Assembly: GCF_031843945.1 (NCBI RefSeq)
Contig: NZ_JAVTJJ010000005.1
Span: forward strand, 161,765 to 225,764
Origin: Paracidovorax sp031843945
Lineage (GTDB): Bacteria > Pseudomonadota > Gammaproteobacteria > Burkholderiales > Burkholderiaceae_C
Length of the DNA: 64,000 nt
Direction of reading: 5' to 3'
The position numbers and the translations under genes are program-made. The notes under the pieces were generated by a model. It worked only from the letters and a program-made list of their open reading frames with translations. It did not search any database and was not told the origin of the DNA. Shown in pieces: positions 61,109 through 64,000 of the stretch; the stretch's first letter is position 1, and each line of letters starts with the position of its first letter.

Positions 61109-63211
61109 ATGGCACGCAAGACCCCCATCGAGCGCTACCGCAATATCGGTATCTCGGCCCACATCGACGCTGGCAAGACCACGACGACCGAACGTATCCT
61201 GTTCTACACCGGCGTGAGCCACAAGATTGGCGAAGTGCACGATGGTGCTGCGACCATGGACTGGATGGAGCAAGAGCAAGAGCGCGGCATCACGATCACC
61301 TCGGCTGCCACTACCTGCTTCTGGAAGGGCATGGACAACTCCTACCCCGAGCACCGCTTCAACATTATCGACACCCCCGGCCACGTGGACTTCACGATTG
61401 AAGTCGAGCGCTCTATGCGCGTGTTGGACGGTGCCTGCATGGTGTACTGCGCTGTGGGCGGCGTGCAACCCCAGTCGGAAACCGTCTGGCGCCAGGCCAA
61501 CAAGTACAAGGTGCCGCGTCTGGCATTCGTCAACAAGATGGACCGTACCGGTGCCAACTTCTTCAAGGTCTACGACCAGATGAAGCTGCGCCTGAAGGCC
61601 AATCCTGTGCCCGTCGTGATCCCGATTGGTGCCGAAGAAAACTTCACCGGCGTGGTCGACCTGCTCAAGATGAAGGCCATCATCTGGGACGAGGCCTCGC
61701 AAGGCATGAAGTTCAGCTACGAAGAGATCCCGGCTGAACTGCTGGAATCCGCCAAGGAATGGCGCGAGAAGATGGTGGAAGCTGCGGCCGAAGCCTCTGA
61801 AGAGCTGATGAACAAGTACCTCGAAGAGGGCGACCTCTCCGAAGACGAGATCAAGCTCGGCCTGCGCACCCGCACCATCGCCACGGAAATCCATCCGATG
61901 CTGTGCGGCACCGCGTTCAAGAACAAGGGTGTGCAGCGCATGCTGGACGCCGTGATCGACTACCTGCCAGCGCCTACCGACATCGCTGACGTGACCGGTA
62001 CCGACGAAGACGAAAACCCCGTGACCCGCAAGGCGAACGACAGCGAGAAGTTCTCGGCACTGGCATTCAAGCTGATGACCGACCCGTTCGTGGGTCAGCT
62101 GACCTTCGTGCGCGTCTACTCCGGCGTGCTGACCAAGGGCGACACCGTCTACAACCCGATCAAGGGCAAGAAGGAACGCATCGGCCGTATCGTGCAGATG
62201 CACGCCAACGAGCGTCAGGAAGTCGAAGAAATTCGCGCCGGCGACATCGCTGCCTGCGTGGGCCTGAAGGACGTGACGACCGGCGAAACGCTGAGCGACA
62301 TCGACTCGCAGATCATTCTGGAGCGAATGGTGTTCCCTGAGCCTGTGATCACGCAGGCCGTGGAACCCAAGACCAAAGCCGACCAGGAAAAGATGGGCAT
62401 CGCCCTGCAACGCCTGGCGGCTGAAGATCCTTCGTTCCGCGTGAAGACCGATGAAGAGTCGGGCCAGACGCTGATCGCCGGCATGGGCGAGCTGCATCTG
62501 GAAATCATCGTGGACCGCATGAAGCGTGAGTTCGGCGTGGAAGCCAACGTGGGCAAGCCCCAGGTCGCCTACCGCGAAACCATCCGCAAGACGGTGGAAG
62601 AAGCCGAAGGCAAGTTCGTGCGCCAGTCCGGCGGTAAGGGTCAGTACGGCCACGTCGTGCTCAAGATCGAGCCGAACGAAGCCGGTAAGGGCATCGAGTT
62701 CGTCGATGCGATCAAGGGCGGTGTGGTTCCACGCGAGTACATCCCTGCGGTGGAAAAGGGCATCAACGAAGCCGTGGGCCAAGGCGTGCTGGCCGGCTAC
62801 CCGGTGGTCGACGTGAAGGTCACGCTGCACTTCGGTTCGTACCACGATGTGGACTCGAACGAACTGGCGTTCAAGATGGCTGCCATCTTCGGTTTCAAGG
62901 AAGGCTGCCGCAAGGCCGGCCCCGTGATTCTCGAACCCATGATGGCCGTGGAAGTGGAAACGCCTGAAGACTACGCCGGTACCGTGATGGGCGATCTGTC
63001 CTCGCGTCGCGGTATGGTGCAGGGCATGGACGACATGGTCGGCGGCGGCAAGGCCATCAAGGCCGAAGTGCCCCTGTCCGAAATGTTCGGCTACTCGACC
63101 TCGCTGCGCTCCGCAACGCAAGGCCGTGCCACGTACACGATGGAATTCAAGCACTACAGCGAAGCACCTCGCAACGTGTCGGAAGCCATCATGGCTTCGC
63201 GCGCCAAGTAA
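61109..63211 (+). CDS. fusA: Elongation factor G
   Basis: 700 residues, GTPase moving tRNAs and mRNA during translocation. G1 AHIDAGKTTTTE, G3 DTPGHVDF, G4 NKMD, then domains II-V ending SLRSATQGRATYTMEF and ASRAK. Preceded by AAAGAAA and 86 bases from rpsG. Confidence 0.98.
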   Translation: MARKTPIERYRNIGISAHIDAGKTTTTERILFYTGVSHKIGEVHDGAATMDWMEQEQERGITITSAATTCFWKGMDNSYPEHRFNIIDTPGHVDFTIEVERSMRVLDGACMVYCAVGGVQPQSETVWRQANKYKVPRLAFVNKMDRTGANFFKVYDQMKLRLKANPVPVVIPIGAEENFTGVVDLLKMKAIIWDEASQGMKFSYEEIPAELLESAKEWREKMVEAAAEASEELMNKYLEEGDLSEDEIKLGLRTRTIATEIHPMLCGTAFKNKGVQRMLDAVIDYLPAPTDIADVTGTDEDENPVTRKANDSEKFSALAFKLMTDPFVGQLTFVRVYSGVLTKGDTVYNPIKGKKERIGRIVQMHANERQEVEEIRAGDIAACVGLKDVTTGETLSDIDSQIILERMVFPEPVITQAVEPKTKADQEKMGIALQRLAAEDPSFRVKTDEESGQTLIAGMGELHLEIIVDRMKREFGVEANVGKPQVAYRETIRKTVEEAEGKFVRQSGGKGQYGHVVLKIEPNEAGKGIEFVDAIKGGVVPREYIPAVEKGINEAVGQGVLAGYPVVDVKVTLHFGSYHDVDSNELAFKMAAIFGFKEGCRKAGPVILEPMMAVEVETPEDYAGTVMGDLSSRRGMVQGMDDMVGGGKAIKAEVPLSEMFGYSTSLRSATQGRATYTMEFKHYSEAPRNVSEAIMASRAK

Positions 63212-63265
63212 TTGGCATGTCGGGAGGGAGTCGCTTCAGCGGCTCCTTCTCCGCTGGTTAGAGTG

Positions 63266-63319
63266 AAATTGGCCTCTAGCGCTTATTCAGTAAGCGCTAG
63301 TAGCTATAAAAATAGTAGC
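63266..63319 (-). repeat. Two-stem dispersed repeat, copy 12
   Basis: AAATTGGCCTCTAGCGCTTA, TTCAGTAAGCGCTAGTAGCT, ATAAAAATAGTAGC. Its AGCGCTTA-TTCAG-TAAGCGCT stem is perfect. It lies in the fusA-tuf gap inside the str operon. Confidence 0.88.
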
Positions 63320-63434
63320 AAGATTCTTGCAATCTGCGACCCGGTGCCGTCCTGTTGCCCTGTGCGGGACGAATCAGCAATCGGGTGCAGACGTTAAACC
63401 CCAACACAGGCATTGCTCTTTGGAGAAAAGAAAA

Positions 63435-64000
<566 letters not shown>

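Noticed and set aside
61019..63154. 711-codon minus-strand frame opposite fusA
   Set aside because: Same artefact; EF-G on the plus strand is unambiguous.

Overview
The window is 64 kb of GC-rich, densely coding chromosome. It looks like a member of the Burkholderiales, most probably family Comamonadaceae. The pointers are the gene orders (fur/bamE-dapB, leuS-lptE-holA, hpf-ptsN-hprK, rpsL-rpsG-fusA-tuf, tsaB-rimI-UDG-like), betaproteobacterial protein lengths, and a dispersed two-stem repeat (GCTATT..AATAGC followed by AGCGCTT..AAGCGCT-AGAGGC) that I associate with comamonads. Most of the window is conserved core genome. I see no prophage, intact insertion sequence, CRISPR array, tRNA or rRNA.

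Layout. 1-5.2 kb: tail of a TonB receptor, then tkt-gap (minus strand), then speH-murU. 5.3-10.4 kb: an unknown membrane protein, pepP, and an SDR/Old Yellow Enzyme pair facing a one-cysteine MarR regulator across a clear operator. 10.5-16 kb: pyk and fba separated by a PAP2 phosphatase and a two-component system. 16-24 kb: pntAB, a small unknown protein, a lipoprotein, fadD and a nucleosidase. 24-31.8 kb: corA with a structured leader, tsaB-rimI-UDG-like, dacB, then ompW flanked by two SGNH/GDSL lipoproteins, one of which has lost its catalytic residues. 31.8-37.6 kb: a ~165-bp giant hairpin element, then tsaC, purK, purE and purC interrupted by a thioredoxin/TPR protein and a lipoprotein. 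38-47.7 kb: hpf, ptsN, hprK, fur, bamE, dapB, an ExbB/ExbD pair, leuS, lptE, holA. 47.7-54.6 kb: a MarR-controlled EmrAB-type efflux operon and a second CorA-family protein. 54.6-59.7 kb: hemB/hemJ, VanZ protein, ferredoxin, hydrolase, PBP5-type carboxypeptidase. 60-64 kb: the str operon, cut off inside tuf.

How the genes work together. Central carbon metabolism (tkt, gap, pyk, fba, pntAB) and purine synthesis (purC, purE, purK) dominate the first half. Envelope biogenesis is spread throughout (bamE, lptE, dacB, a second carboxypeptidase, murU, ExbBD). Translation and its quality control are represented by the str operon, leuS, hpf and the t6A genes tsaB and tsaC. Two modules look adaptive: the SDR/OYE electrophile-response module and the EmrAB-OMF drug pump.

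The most unusual content is non-coding. The two-stem repeat occurs 12 times. Five copies lie in frame inside essential or conserved genes, one supplies a stop codon and one contains the apparent start of a gene. A separate ~165-bp palindromic element with a TTCG loop lies at 31.80-31.97 kb. I did not find a convincing new multi-gene system. The repeat that is tolerated inside proteins is the strongest lead.
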